From: CAZMGB01 sp964565775
GTDB lineage: Bacteria; Chloroflexota; Dehalococcoidia; DSTF01; JALHUB01
Assembly (NCBI GenBank): GCA_964565775.1
Contig: CAZMGB010000010.1
Coordinates: 62,001 to 126,000, forward strand
Direction of reading: 5' to 3'
Length of the DNA: 64,000 nucleotides
Positions 25,112 through 33,670 of this stretch are shown one piece after another. Below the pieces are notes generated by a model. It saw only the letters and a program-made list of their open reading frames with translations, ran no database searches and had not been told where the DNA came from. Both the position numbers and the translations under genes were made by a program. Position 1 is the stretch's first letter, and every line of letters begins with the position of its first letter.

Positions 25112-27259
25112 TCAGCCCCTCGATCCAGTGCTCTCTCCATCGCGACGGCCGCTGCCGGCGGCGACGAGAGGGCGGCCGACAGCGACGGCGCCAGCCTCCA
25201 AGCCGGAAACAGGCTCGGCCATAGTCACTGGCGGCGCTACTACCCTCTCAAGCAGCTCGACCAGGTCAAGGACTTCCAGAGGATTCTCCAGCTCCAGTCC
25301 GCCTGCGGCATCCTCGAGCATCTGGAGACAGAAGGGACACGCTGTTACGACCATGTCAGCCTTCGTGGCGACGGCGTCGTTGATCCGCAGTCGGTTCACC
25401 CTTTCGTCGGGTTCCTCCTCCATCCACATGCGCCCTCCGCCGGCACCGCAGCACAGGCTCTGGGCTCGGCAGCGGGACATTTCCACCAACTCGACACCTG
25501 GGATCGCGGCAAGGATCTTCCTCGGGGCCTCGTAGATGTCATGGTAGCGGCCGAGGTAGCAAGGGTCCTGATAGGCCACGACCTTGCTGAGCTCGCCGCT
25601 GAACTTGAGCCTACCTTCGTCAATCAGTTGCAGGATCAGCTCCGTGTGATGGACTACCTCGAACTGTCCCCCGAACTGGGGGTATTCGTACTTGAGCGTG
25701 TGATAGCAGTGCGGGCAGGCGGTGACGATCTTCTTGACATTGTGGCGCTGAAGCGTCTCGATGTTCTGCTTCGCCTGGCACTGGAACAGATACTCGTCAC
25801 CGATGCGCCGTGCAAAGTGGCCGCAGCACGATTCCTCGTGTCCCAGCAGGCCGACTTCCACACCCGCCGCGGCAAGAATCTTCGCCATAGAGATGGGTAT
25901 GTTCATCCCCCTCTCCTGAACGGCCGCCGTGCAGCCCACCCAGAAGAGGAGGGGGGCAGCACCATCGCTGGAGAGGGTCTTCACATGCAAGCCGGATGCC
26001 CAGTCCGTTCTTGAGGCCATCGCTCCTGCCCAGGGGTGCCCCCTGTCCTGAACCGATCTCAAGCTGGACATGACACTACCCGAGATCTTACCTTGCTCCA
26101 GCACCAGGTTGCGACGGACGGCTGTGATCTTGCCGATGGGCTCTATGAAGACGGGGCACGCCTCCTCGCAGGCGCCACAGGTCGTGCACGCCCAGAGCTC
26201 GTCCTCGGTCAGCACGCCCCCAACCAGCGCCCGAGGAGCAACGTCCGAACTCTCCTGTCCGTCACGTTTGGCGCGGAGCAGAGCGGGCCCCTGGGCGACC
26301 ATGTCAGCTTTGAGCTCCTGGATCAGTTTCTTGGGCGAGAGCGGCTTGCCCGTGAGGAACGCGGGGCAGACCTCCTGGCATCTCCCGCAGCGAGTGCAGG
26401 CGTCGAGGTCGAGCAGGTCTTTCCAGGTCAAGTCCTGGATTCTCGCCGCACCGAAGACCTCAGTCGTCTCCGTGATCTCGATGGGTTTGAGGACGCCTTT
26501 TCCGTCGAGAGACCTGAGGAACATGTTCAGCGGTGAGACAAAGACGTGGGCGAGTCTCGAGAAGCTTAGGAAGACGTAGGCGATAGCTCCGAGGGACAGA
26601 AGCATGTGACCCCACCACAGCCCCTGGTGCAAGCTCAGGGTCACGTCCTCACCAAGGCCACTGAACGCCTCGGCAAAGACGAAACCGACAGGTGACCACG
26701 GCGCCCAGCCAGGGTGTGCATGCAGTTCGGTGGCGGCGATTCGGAGTCCCTCCAGAGCGAAGCCGGTGAGTATGATCGAGGCAAGCAATGTCAGGGCGAG
26801 AGCGTCGTCCAGGAGGTTGTCCAGCCTCGCCGGCCTGAGGACATATCTCCGGAAGGCGGCCATGCCAAGGCCGACCAGGACGAGCAGGCCACCCACGTCC
26901 AGGAGCAGTGAGACCCCTAGATAGACATTCCCCTTCAGGAAGTGGACGAAGTGCTCGCTGGTGAAGTCCAGAAGCGGTCCCACGAGAAGGAGCGCAAACC
27001 CGCCGAAGATCAGGAGGTGCATTATCCCTGCATAGCGGGCGTGAACGATGCGCCTGTGCCATAGGCCGTCGGCCGCGGTCTTGACGATGACCGTCCAGGC
27101 CCGGCCCGGTAGGTCCTTCAGCCTGTCGTCCTTGCTTCCGAGCCGCCAGAGTCGAAGGCGTCGGTACAACGCGTAGGCGACGATGGCTACTAGGATGAAG
27201 CCCAGCAGATAGACAATCTCGCCGAGATGGATGTTCCAGAATGTCTCTCTAGACGCCAT
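25112..27259 (-). CDS. Membrane-bound HdrD-like iron-sulfur oxidoreductase (NarI-like + FeS + CCG domains)
   Basis: A 715-residue fusion. Residues about 1-250 form a NarI/DsrM-like membrane domain with five or six helices and conserved His residues for haem b. Two 4Fe-4S motifs follow, CTRCGRCQEVCP (about 300) and CTTCGACEEACP (about 378). Two CCG domains of the HdrB/D type come last, with CCGHFARR and CCGAGGGRMW, plus an acidic, low-complexity tail. Known relatives pass electrons between a quinone pool and a cytoplasmic partner (for example ETF or a disulfide). The ATG at 27259 is preceded by a GGGAG site; an upstream TTG would add nine residues. Upstream partner of the GNAT-like gene. Confidence 0.88.
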   Translation of the reverse strand: MASRETFWNIHLGEIVYLLGFILVAIVAYALYRRLRLWRLGSKDDRLKDLPGRAWTVIVKTAADGLWHRRIVHARYAGIMHLLIFGGFALLLVGPLLDFTSEHFVHFLKGNVYLGVSLLLDVGGLLVLVGLGMAAFRRYVLRPARLDNLLDDALALTLLASIILTGFALEGLRIAATELHAHPGWAPWSPVGFVFAEAFSGLGEDVTLSLHQGLWWGHMLLSLGAIAYVFLSFSRLAHVFVSPLNMFLRSLDGKGVLKPIEITETTEVFGAARIQDLTWKDLLDLDACTRCGRCQEVCPAFLTGKPLSPKKLIQELKADMVAQGPALLRAKRDGQESSDVAPRALVGGVLTEDELWACTTCGACEEACPVFIEPIGKITAVRRNLVLEQGKISGSVMSSLRSVQDRGHPWAGAMASRTDWASGLHVKTLSSDGAAPLLFWVGCTAAVQERGMNIPISMAKILAAAGVEVGLLGHEESCCGHFARRIGDEYLFQCQAKQNIETLQRHNVKKIVTACPHCYHTLKYEYPQFGGQFEVVHHTELILQLIDEGRLKFSGELSKVVAYQDPCYLGRYHDIYEAPRKILAAIPGVELVEMSRCRAQSLCCGAGGGRMWMEEEPDERVNRLRINDAVATKADMVVTACPFCLQMLEDAAGGLELENPLEVLDLVELLERVVAPPVTMAEPVSGLEAGAVAVGRPLVAAGSGRRDGESTGSRG

Positions 27260-27444
27260 GCCTAGCGCTCCCCAGTTTTCGAGCAAACAAAGGGAGGTGC
27301 CTTATCGCCGAGGCGGACGCGGCCACCCCGATGACGCTGGCCCCTCCCTCTGCAGCGACCGAAGGCCGCTGATGCTCTGGCACCAACACGGCTCGGTACC
27401 TCTTTCGTCTTTTCGCTGCTAGCGGGTTGCTGTCTTCCCGATCT

Positions 27445-28008
27445 CTAACCCATGCGGGGCACCGGCAGATACCTTCGCAGTCGCGGCCGGAAGGGCGGCT
27501 TGACGCGCTTCTCGACCTTCCTTCTTGCAATTCGTCCCCGGCCCTCGTGCCCAAAGGCGGCCAGCACCTCCTTCGCCGGAGGCTCGAAGCGCCCTGGGAC
27601 ACGCGGGACCCGCTCCCCCTCCTCGAGGCCCAGAACGGCGCGGGCACACTCCCAGACGCGCTCTACGACGAGCTCCGGGTCGGTGATGCGGCGGTAGCCG
27701 TACTCTGCCGTGTCGATGTAGGCCTCCACGTCCTTCGGCGGCAGCGGACCGCGGCGCCGGAAGAACTCCCTGTCCAGCGCGAGGTTTGACTCGCTAGCCT
27801 CCGTGTAGAACTGGAGGACGGAGCGTGCCATCCTGGCCCCGGCCACGGCAACGCAGCCGAAGCGCGGCGGCGAGCACTTCTCCTGCTTCTCCACGAACGG
27901 GCACGGCTTCGGCCCTCGCCTCTGAGCGTCTTCGAAAGTCCGGACCTCTGGGTCCGCCAGGCACACACTGCACGGACTGGTGTAGTAGACGAAGCACTTG
28001 TCTTTCAT
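27445..28008 (-). CDS. Six-cysteine protein of unknown function, paralog 2
   Basis: A 187-residue protein homologous to the product of 23120-23677. Cysteines 5, 13, 16, 36, 45 and 52 are at the same positions. RFGCVAVAGARMARSVLQFY, ALDREFFRRRGPLPPKDVEAYID and ITDPE-VxxRVWE align without gaps except at one site. The C-terminus is basic and Pro/Arg-rich. AGGAGG ribosome site before the ATG at 28008. It lies head-to-head with the two-component regulator gene, sharing a 199-bp promoter region that contains a perfect 12-bp palindrome, so it is a likely target of that regulator. No named family recognised. Confidence 0.75.
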   Translation of the reverse strand: MKDKCFVYYTSPCSVCLADPEVRTFEDAQRRGPKPCPFVEKQEKCSPPRFGCVAVAGARMARSVLQFYTEASESNLALDREFFRRRGPLPPKDVEAYIDTAEYGYRRITDPELVVERVWECARAVLGLEEGERVPRVPGRFEPPAKEVLAAFGHEGRGRIARRKVEKRVKPPFRPRLRRYLPVPRMG

Positions 28009-28120
28009 CGCTGCACCTCCTCGAGATCATCATCCACTAGCAGTCTCGCATTCCCGGTAGGAGGCCGCGTCGGGCAGAGGGCTGAGTCTCACAATCCTTC
28101 GGCCGAGAAGAGTAGCCAAA

Positions 28121-28132
28121 GGTACTAGTACC
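28121..28132. promoter_or_regulatory. Perfect 12-bp palindrome GGTACTAGTACC, candidate regulator operator
   Basis: The palindrome lies between divergent genes (six-cysteine protein 2 and the NarL-type regulator). A TATAAT -10 hexamer follows at 28163-28168 without a recognisable -35, putting the palindrome near -48 of a predicted start at about 28175. This is the usual place for an activator bound upstream of a weak promoter. LuxR/NarL-family DNA-binding domains recognise short palindromes of this type. Confidence 0.5.
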
Positions 28133-28162
28133 GAGGTTCCACACCCCCGCTACTTTGGCGTG

Positions 28163-28168
28163 TATAAT
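28163..28168 (+). promoter_or_regulatory. -10 hexamer TATAAT before the response regulator gene
   Basis: Perfect -10 with no -35 match at 16-18 bases. The predicted start near 28175 excludes the GTG at 28160 and supports the GTG at 28208. The 20-base stretch 28161-28180 is matched at 18 of 20 positions by 37214-37233, upstream of the radical SAM gene. Confidence 0.5.
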
Positions 28169-28207
28169 GCTGGTGAAGGCAGGCACAACGTATCGACTGG
28201 CCGGGCT

Positions 28208-28888
28208 GTGGAACGTATCAGGGTCGTGGTAGCCGACGATCATCTGATTCTGCGCGAGGGTATGCGCGGTCTCCTCGAAGAGCAGCCCGACATTGAGCTC
28301 GTCGGGGAGGCAGCCAACGGCCTGGAAGCCGTGTCTGTGGTCAGGGCCACCAAGCCGGACGTCGTGCTCATGGACGTAGTGATGCCCCGTCTTACGGGCA
28401 TCGAAGCGACGAGGCAGATCAAGCAACTCAACCCTGGAACTGCCGTACTCATCCTGAGCGGCTATGACGATGACCGCTACGTACTGGGCCTCCTCGACGC
28501 CGGCGCCGCCGGCTATCTCCTCAAGAGCGCCAGCGGCCGAGAGGTAGTCCAGGCCATTCGAGCCGTACACGCCGGCGAATCTGTATTGCACCCCGCCGTC
28601 ATCCGCCGTCTGCTGAGTCGCACCGGTCGCTCGTCGGCTCATGTCGCCCCCTCCGACGATGCTGAGCCCCTTACCGAACGGGAACTCGAGGTGCTGCAAC
28701 TGGTGGCCAGAGGCCATGGCAACAAAGAGATCGCCAGCGCGCTGAGCCTCAGCCTCCCCACGGTGAAGTCTCACCTCGTAAACATCTTCAACAAGCTGGG
28801 CGTCGCTTCGCGCACAGAGGCTGTGCTCTACGGCCTCAGGAGGGGATGGCTCGCACTGCAGGATGAGCTAGAAGAGCCTCCCGCCTAG
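28208..28888 (+). CDS. NarL/FixJ-family two-component response regulator
   Basis: A 226-residue regulator. The receiver domain (1-120) has acidic pocket D10/D11, phosphoacceptor D56 in VVLMDVVMP, S84 and K106. The C-terminal LuxR-type helix-turn-helix is LTERELEVLQLVARG...VKSHLVNIFNKLGV (about 150-200). I chose GTG 28208 because MERIRVVVADDH is the usual receiver N-terminus and a -10 box lies between it and the other possible GTG at 28160. The histidine kinase starts 24 bp after its stop. Divergent from a six-cysteine protein and inside a USP-rich island; it probably controls that island. Confidence 0.93.
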   Translation: MERIRVVVADDHLILREGMRGLLEEQPDIELVGEAANGLEAVSVVRATKPDVVLMDVVMPRLTGIEATRQIKQLNPGTAVLILSGYDDDRYVLGLLDAGAAGYLLKSASGREVVQAIRAVHAGESVLHPAVIRRLLSRTGRSSAHVAPSDDAEPLTERELEVLQLVARGHGNKEIASALSLSLPTVKSHLVNIFNKLGVASRTEAVLYGLRRGWLALQDELEEPPA

Positions 28889-28912
28889 GCCGTATCCGAA
28901 GAAGAGGCCGGG

Positions 28913-30409
28913 ATGAAGCCGCAGGCCACGCGTCGGCTGTCGGAGGCCGTCCGCAGCCTTGAACTGTGGGTTGCGGTGGCAATGTTCCTGGTTGTCATCC
29001 CCTTCCACTATCCCGAGCAATTGCTGCCCTTCCTGGACATAAAGGACCCGGGCTCCCTCCTGGGCCTGGAGCGACACCCCATCGAGCGAGTCTTCCTGCT
29101 ACTGCCCATCACCTATCTGGGCTTCCTCATCGGGTTCAGGGCGGGGCTTGCCGCCTCGGCGTTTGCCCTCGCCATTATGCTGCCAAGGGCTCTTGTCATA
29201 TCGGAACAGCGCTCCGATGCCCTGGTCGAGGTCGCCGGCATCATAGTTGCCGGTATGGTGATCAACGTAGGGTTTGAGCGCATCCGGAGGGAGCAGGAAC
29301 GGCGCCGCACCATAGCGGAGCAACTGCGTCTATCGGAGGAGCGCTACCGACAGATCTTTGAGAACGCCCATGACGCCATCTGGGTGGAGGACCTGGCGGG
29401 CACGATACTCATGGCCAACAGAGCGTGCCATGAGGTCACCGGCTACGCCCCGGAGGAGCTCGTCGGCATCACGGCTCGAGACTTTCTCCCGCCGGAGAGC
29501 CTAAGCGAGGTCACGGAGGTCAGACGAAGGCTGATTGCCGGCGAAGCTCTCGACAGGCCTTTCGAGCTCGAGATCAGCACGAAGGAGGGTGGGCGGGCGC
29601 GACTGTGGCTGACCGCCAGCCTCATCGCGATCGATGGAGGGGGCAGGGCCATCCAGCTCATCGCCCGCGACATCTCCGAACAGGCGCGCTTGCGTGAGAA
29701 CCTCCAGTTCTACTTGCAGCAGATAACAAGGGCACAGGAGCACGAGCGTGAGCGCATCGCCAGAGAGCTTCATGACGACACGGTCCAGTCCCTGCTTTTC
29801 GTGGCGCAAGGCTTGGACCGTTTCGGGTCGAGTCCTCGCCTGAACCAGGCGGCGCACGTGGCGGCGGAAGTGGAGAAGCTGCGAAAGGAGGTTCTCCAGA
29901 CGCTGGCGAACCTGCGGCGCCTCACTCAAGACCTGCGGCCGCGAATCCTGGACGACCTCGGGCTTCTGCCCGCCTTGGAGTGGCTGGCCGATGAGCTGCC
30001 CGGTCAATACGGAGTGGAAGCGAGCGTGGAGATAGATGATGACCTGCCGGAGCTTTCACAGGAGGCGCAGCTACTCCTTTTCCGCATCGGCCAGGAGGCG
30101 CTGCGTAATGTGGGCAGGCACTCGGGCGCCACCCGGGTTACGATCTCGCTGCGGCGCTCCGGGGACCGTGTGAGGATGACGGTGACGGACGACGGGAAGG
30201 GATTCGAGCTGCCTGCGGATATCAGCGAGCTGGCCGCGTCGGGCAAGCTGGGTCTCCTGGGCATGTACGAGCGGGCCCGGCTGCTGGGCGGCCAGTTTCA
30301 GATTCGCTCGAAGCCGGGTCAGGGCACGACGGTCGAGGTCGAGCTGCCTGTAGCTGAGATCGTGAAGGACCCGGGGCTTCACGCTTCGCGCAGTCTGGAC
30401 CGCTCATGA
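28913..30409 (+). CDS. Membrane histidine kinase with PAS sensor (NarX/DegS-type, HisKA_3)
   Basis: A 498-residue sensor kinase paired with the upstream regulator. The N-terminal 120 residues contain three or four hydrophobic helices (about 17-37, 60-95, 100-118). A coiled stretch and a PAS domain (about 140-255, LRLSEERYRQIFENAHDAIW ... ARDISEQ) follow. The HisKA_3 dimerisation domain has RIARELHDDTVQSL with phospho-His287. The HATPase domain (about 385-480) has FRIGQEALRNVGRHSGA and VTDDGKGFELP. PAS-containing kinases of this class often sense redox, oxygen or light through a bound cofactor; no cofactor-binding Cys motif is evident. Confidence 0.93.
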   Translation: MKPQATRRLSEAVRSLELWVAVAMFLVVIPFHYPEQLLPFLDIKDPGSLLGLERHPIERVFLLLPITYLGFLIGFRAGLAASAFALAIMLPRALVISEQRSDALVEVAGIIVAGMVINVGFERIRREQERRRTIAEQLRLSEERYRQIFENAHDAIWVEDLAGTILMANRACHEVTGYAPEELVGITARDFLPPESLSEVTEVRRRLIAGEALDRPFELEISTKEGGRARLWLTASLIAIDGGGRAIQLIARDISEQARLRENLQFYLQQITRAQEHERERIARELHDDTVQSLLFVAQGLDRFGSSPRLNQAAHVAAEVEKLRKEVLQTLANLRRLTQDLRPRILDDLGLLPALEWLADELPGQYGVEASVEIDDDLPELSQEAQLLLFRIGQEALRNVGRHSGATRVTISLRRSGDRVRMTVTDDGKGFELPADISELAASGKLGLLGMYERARLLGGQFQIRSKPGQGTTVEVELPVAEIVKDPGLHASRSLDRS

Positions 30410-30628
30410 CAGGACTGCGCGCCTCATCTCACGTTGAGCAATCGCAAGCACGCCCGGAGCATCGATCCACGGTCCGATCCCTGTTCCGGTTCGTGGCTTG
30501 TCATTCGACGAAATAGCGATTCGGTGCCGCCCTGAGCGTGGCCGCTGGGACCATCCGCCCGCGGTGCCGCGCCCGTGGGGCCTTCTCCAGGATGCCGAAG
30601 GGTAGGATAGCGAGCCAGGAGGAACTAA

Positions 30629-31549
30629 ATGCGTGAGGGACCGATCCTAGTGCCGGTTGACGGCTCCGAGCTCTCCGAGAGGGCTCTGCCGTACGCCGTA
30701 TCTATCGCCAAGGCGACGGGCAGGTCGCTGACGCTGCTTACCGTGTGGGAGGGCGTCGATGGGGAGCTGTCCTCGACGCCCTCGACTGCTGCCAGAGACG
30801 TCGACGTGCGCGGCCGGGCAGAGCGCGAGGCTTACCTGGAGGAGCTGGCCCAGCGGGTCGCGGCGCTCGGGACGCAGGTTTCAAAGGAGATGCGCGATGG
30901 GCACGCGTCGCAGGAGTTGCTGTCGTTTTGCGACGAGCACGCGCCTGGGCTGATTGTGATGGCCACGCACGGCCGCTCGGGCATCCAGAGGATGTGGTAC
31001 GGAAGCGTCGCCAGCAAGCTGATGCGAACGGTGCCCGTTCCTACGCTGCTCGTGGGTCCCCAGGTGCTCGAGCGCGGTATAGAACCCTCCGCGATCCGCA
31101 AGATCCTGGTGCCGTTAGACGGCTCGCCTATCTCGGAGTGCGCGCTGGAGCCCGCTACAGCCCTGGCCGAGGCCTTTCAGGCAGCTATCGTCCTGGTCAG
31201 GGCGATACGCTGGCCGGCCCAGGCCTTTGTCTCCGGTGCCCCTGGTGTCTACCTCCCGGAGCTCGAGCACGAGGTGAGGGCAGACGCTGAGAGCTATCTC
31301 GCGAGAATCGGGGAGCAACTGAAGGCGGCGCAGCCGGTGAAGCAGTATGTGCTGTGGGCTCTCCCCGCGCAGGCTATACTGGAATTCGTGGCCCAGGAGG
31401 ACATCGACCTGGTGGTGATGGCCTCGCACTCACGCACCGGAGTAATTCGCTGGGCCCTGGGTAGCGTGGCGGACCGGGTTATTCAAGGCGCGGCCCCGGT
31501 ATTGCTGATCCGCCCGGAGGCCGCGGCCCGGTCGGCGCAGACCGAGTAG
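30629..31549 (+). CDS. Tandem universal stress protein (UspA-like)
   Basis: A 306-residue protein of two USP domains, closely similar to the first 300 residues of the protein at 21869-23044 (same ATHGRSGIQRMWYGSVASKLMR block in domain 1). Domain 1 spans about 1-145 and domain 2 about 155-300, with ASHSRTGVIRWALGS as ATP-site variant. It lacks the Cys-rich C-terminal extension of its paralog. AGGAGGAAC ribosome site 5 bases before the ATG at 30629. Downstream of and on the same strand as the two-component genes (219 bp gap), suggesting membership of the same stress response. Confidence 0.9.
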   Translation: MREGPILVPVDGSELSERALPYAVSIAKATGRSLTLLTVWEGVDGELSSTPSTAARDVDVRGRAEREAYLEELAQRVAALGTQVSKEMRDGHASQELLSFCDEHAPGLIVMATHGRSGIQRMWYGSVASKLMRTVPVPTLLVGPQVLERGIEPSAIRKILVPLDGSPISECALEPATALAEAFQAAIVLVRAIRWPAQAFVSGAPGVYLPELEHEVRADAESYLARIGEQLKAAQPVKQYVLWALPAQAILEFVAQEDIDLVVMASHSRTGVIRWALGSVADRVIQGAAPVLLIRPEAAARSAQTE

Positions 31550-31908
31550 ATCGGCGGGCGGCACGGCTACAGGAGCGGAAGCTTAGGCGCTGCGGGGAGA
31601 TCGAGGCCGTGTGCTAGAATCGAAGGTGAGGTATGTGAAGTGCGGAGCGACGGCAACTTCGACTTGCTCCGCACGCTGCCCGATCAGGAGACTGAGAGGG
31701 CTACTCTTCTCCTCGGACGCACAGGGCGCGGAGTCCGCAACCTGGGCGCGAGGCGTGACGTTGCCGCCGGATTCGGTGGCGAAGGCGGTGCCGGCGCCTC
31801 ACCAAGCTTAACGTGGGTCGGCGTCGCATTGCCGGCGTCCTGGGTCCAGCTACCGGACGGCCCGTAGAGCCGCCATCAATCGGAAGCGAGCAGCTAACGG
31901 AGGGCACC
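31550..31908. other. Intergenic region with possible long leader of the DUF5661 gene
   Basis: A 359-base gap. A TAGAAT -10-like hexamer at 31615-31620 is followed by a perfect 9-bp inverted repeat, arms 31640-31648 and 31666-31674, which would fold at the 5' end of a leader of about 280 bases. No credible coding frame is seen. Confidence 0.4.
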
Positions 31909-32190
31909 ATGGGGACCAAGAAACTGTTTACAGCCGAGGAAGCCCGGCGGATCGGCGAATCGATCGGCATCGACTGGAGCAAGAGCCCGTTCAACGTCGA
32001 GCAGTTCCGCATGGGCCTCGACGTGGAACTCGAGCATGGGCAGCACGATCCCAGCACGGACGTCACCCACGATGATCCCATCATCACCGGCAAGATCGCG
32101 CTGGCGCACCTGAACGAGTTCGCCGACTACTACACGCGGCTCGAGAAGATGGAGGAGGAGGCGGAGCAGGCTCATCGAGGGCGCGCATAG
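31909..32190 (+). CDS. Small DUF5661-type protein
   Basis: A 93-residue soluble protein of unknown function. It has the compact conserved pattern FTAEEARRIGESIGIDW, FNVEQFRMGLDVELEHG, DVTHDDPIITGKIALAHLNEFADYYTRL, which I recognise as the DUF5661-type family often found in stress-related or environmental genomes. The ATG at 31909 is preceded by CGGAGGG. Stop at 32190 faces the DSD1-type gene, tail to tail, with a dispersed repeat between. Function cannot be inferred. Confidence 0.75.
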   Translation: MGTKKLFTAEEARRIGESIGIDWSKSPFNVEQFRMGLDVELEHGQHDPSTDVTHDDPIITGKIALAHLNEFADYYTRLEKMEEEAEQAHRGRA

Positions 32191-32337
32191 TCGTGGGAGG
32201 AGCTCGCGTCCGGCAGCGAGCGCAGCCACGGGATCGCCGCTATGGTGTGACCTTGCCCCCGAAGATGGGTCCAGTCCTTACGCTGGCTGACCTGGGGTCT
32301 GGACGCATGGAAGAGGGGGCAGGTGCGGGGCACCAGA

Positions 32338-32400
32338 ACTTCATCCGTCTCCCGGCAGGTCAAGAAGCGATCCACCCGAGCTCGTAGCGTTGCGCCTCCG
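32338..32400 (-). repeat. Dispersed 63-bp repeat, copy C
   Basis: Reference copy of the family, read on the minus strand: contains GCTACGAGCTCGGGTGGA and GGGAGACGGATG. About 75% identical without gaps to copies A, B and D (47 of 63 each). It sits between two convergent genes in a 298-base gap. One frame reads GGATLRARVDRFLT...ETDEV. Confidence 0.65.
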
Positions 32401-32488
32401 TGCAGACATGGTTGTGGGGCGGCGATACTCCGTCCGTAGCCGCCGAGGGACGCGGATGACATCCTCCCGTCCCACCGCCACATGGCAG

Positions 32489-33589
32489 CTAGTTGGGAGA
32501 CATGAAAGCGCGCTGCTCTGAATACCCGCGGGCAGCGACGGGCCACACCTCGACGACCTCATCGCCGTCGACCGCGAAGATCACATCGTGCAGGTTGATC
32601 GTGGGATCGATATGGGAAGGCCAGAACTCGATGCGGTCACCCACGCGGACGGTGCTTTCCGGCGGCAGTATGATTGTCGCGTGCTCGTCGCTCAGAAAGA
32701 GGACGGATGCACCCTCAATGCCCTTGACCGCAGGGTTGCCGTGATCCATGGAGCACGCCTTGTTGCCGTTGTCGGCCACGCACATGTCCGGTTTCGGCCG
32801 GCTAAGGACGGTGCCCAGCACAGTGAAGGCGAGCTCGAAAGGGATGTCCAGCTTCGCATAGGCGGTGTCCATGAGGACGTAGGAACCGGCCTGGATCTCG
32901 GTGACGCCCTCGATGCGCCCTGTGATGTCGTAGGTGCCGGTGCCGCCGGCGCTCACGATCTCGCACGGCAAGCCGGCCTCGCGGATCATCCGCACAGTCG
33001 ACAGCAGTTGCTCCACAGACCTCCTGGCCCCCGCCTCCCGCTGTACGCGGTCGTCGTTGCCTACTACGTGGCCCTCGTATCCCATCAGGCCCCGCAGCCG
33101 CAGGCCTTCCGCCGCGGCGACGCTTCTTGCCAGGCCGAGCGCTTGTGCGCCAGCGGCAACACCGCAGCGCGGTAGGCCGACATTCACGTCGACGAGCACG
33201 CCGATCTCTACCCCCTCGGAGCGGGCCGCCCGCGTTAGGTCCGCCAGGCAAGCGTCAGAATCCACGGCGACCTTCACGTCGGCCTGGCGCGCGAGCCTGG
33301 CTACGCGGGCAGCTTTCCCGGGTCCGACGACCTCGTTCGCGATGAGAACGTCATTCGTCACCGCCTCACGGACGATGACCTCCGCCTCACCGACGGTGGC
33401 ACAGGTAAGCCCAGTACAAGACCCGGCCGCCAACTGGCGTCTGGCGATGGCAGGCGTCTTGTGCGCTTTGAAATGAGGCCGCAGCTTGCAAGTAGACCCA
33501 GCATAGAACTCGGCCATCCGCCGGATGTTGCGCTCCATAGCGCTCAGGTCGACGACGAGAGCCGGGGTCGGGATCTCGTGCAGCTTCAT
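32489..33589 (-). CDS. DSD1-family PLP enzyme (D-threonine/3-hydroxy-D-aspartate aldolase-like)
   Basis: A 366-residue fold-type III PLP enzyme. The N-terminus TPALVVDLSAMERNI leads to RPHFKAHKTP (about 46-55), where the Lys in FKAHK binds PLP. The middle has VLVDVNVGLPRCGV and GYEGHVVG; the C-terminus has DNGNKACSMDHGNP and FLSDEHATI, containing the His/Asp residues that bind a divalent metal in D-threonine aldolase and D-serine dehydratase relatives. Expected chemistry: cleavage or dehydration of a beta-hydroxy-D-amino acid. ATG at 33589 with a GGGGGA site. Separated by 81 bp from the CoA-binding gene on the same strand. Confidence 0.88.
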   Translation of the reverse strand: MKLHEIPTPALVVDLSAMERNIRRMAEFYAGSTCKLRPHFKAHKTPAIARRQLAAGSCTGLTCATVGEAEVIVREAVTNDVLIANEVVGPGKAARVARLARQADVKVAVDSDACLADLTRAARSEGVEIGVLVDVNVGLPRCGVAAGAQALGLARSVAAAEGLRLRGLMGYEGHVVGNDDRVQREAGARRSVEQLLSTVRMIREAGLPCEIVSAGGTGTYDITGRIEGVTEIQAGSYVLMDTAYAKLDIPFELAFTVLGTVLSRPKPDMCVADNGNKACSMDHGNPAVKGIEGASVLFLSDEHATIILPPESTVRVGDRIEFWPSHIDPTINLHDVIFAVDGDEVVEVWPVAARGYSEQRAFMSPN

Positions 33590-33670
33590 GTGGCTTCCCC
33601 CACCGCGTGCTTCCATGCCTGACGGCGCTCCGCTCGATGTGGACGCCGCGCCGCCGTCTCCAGCACGTCT

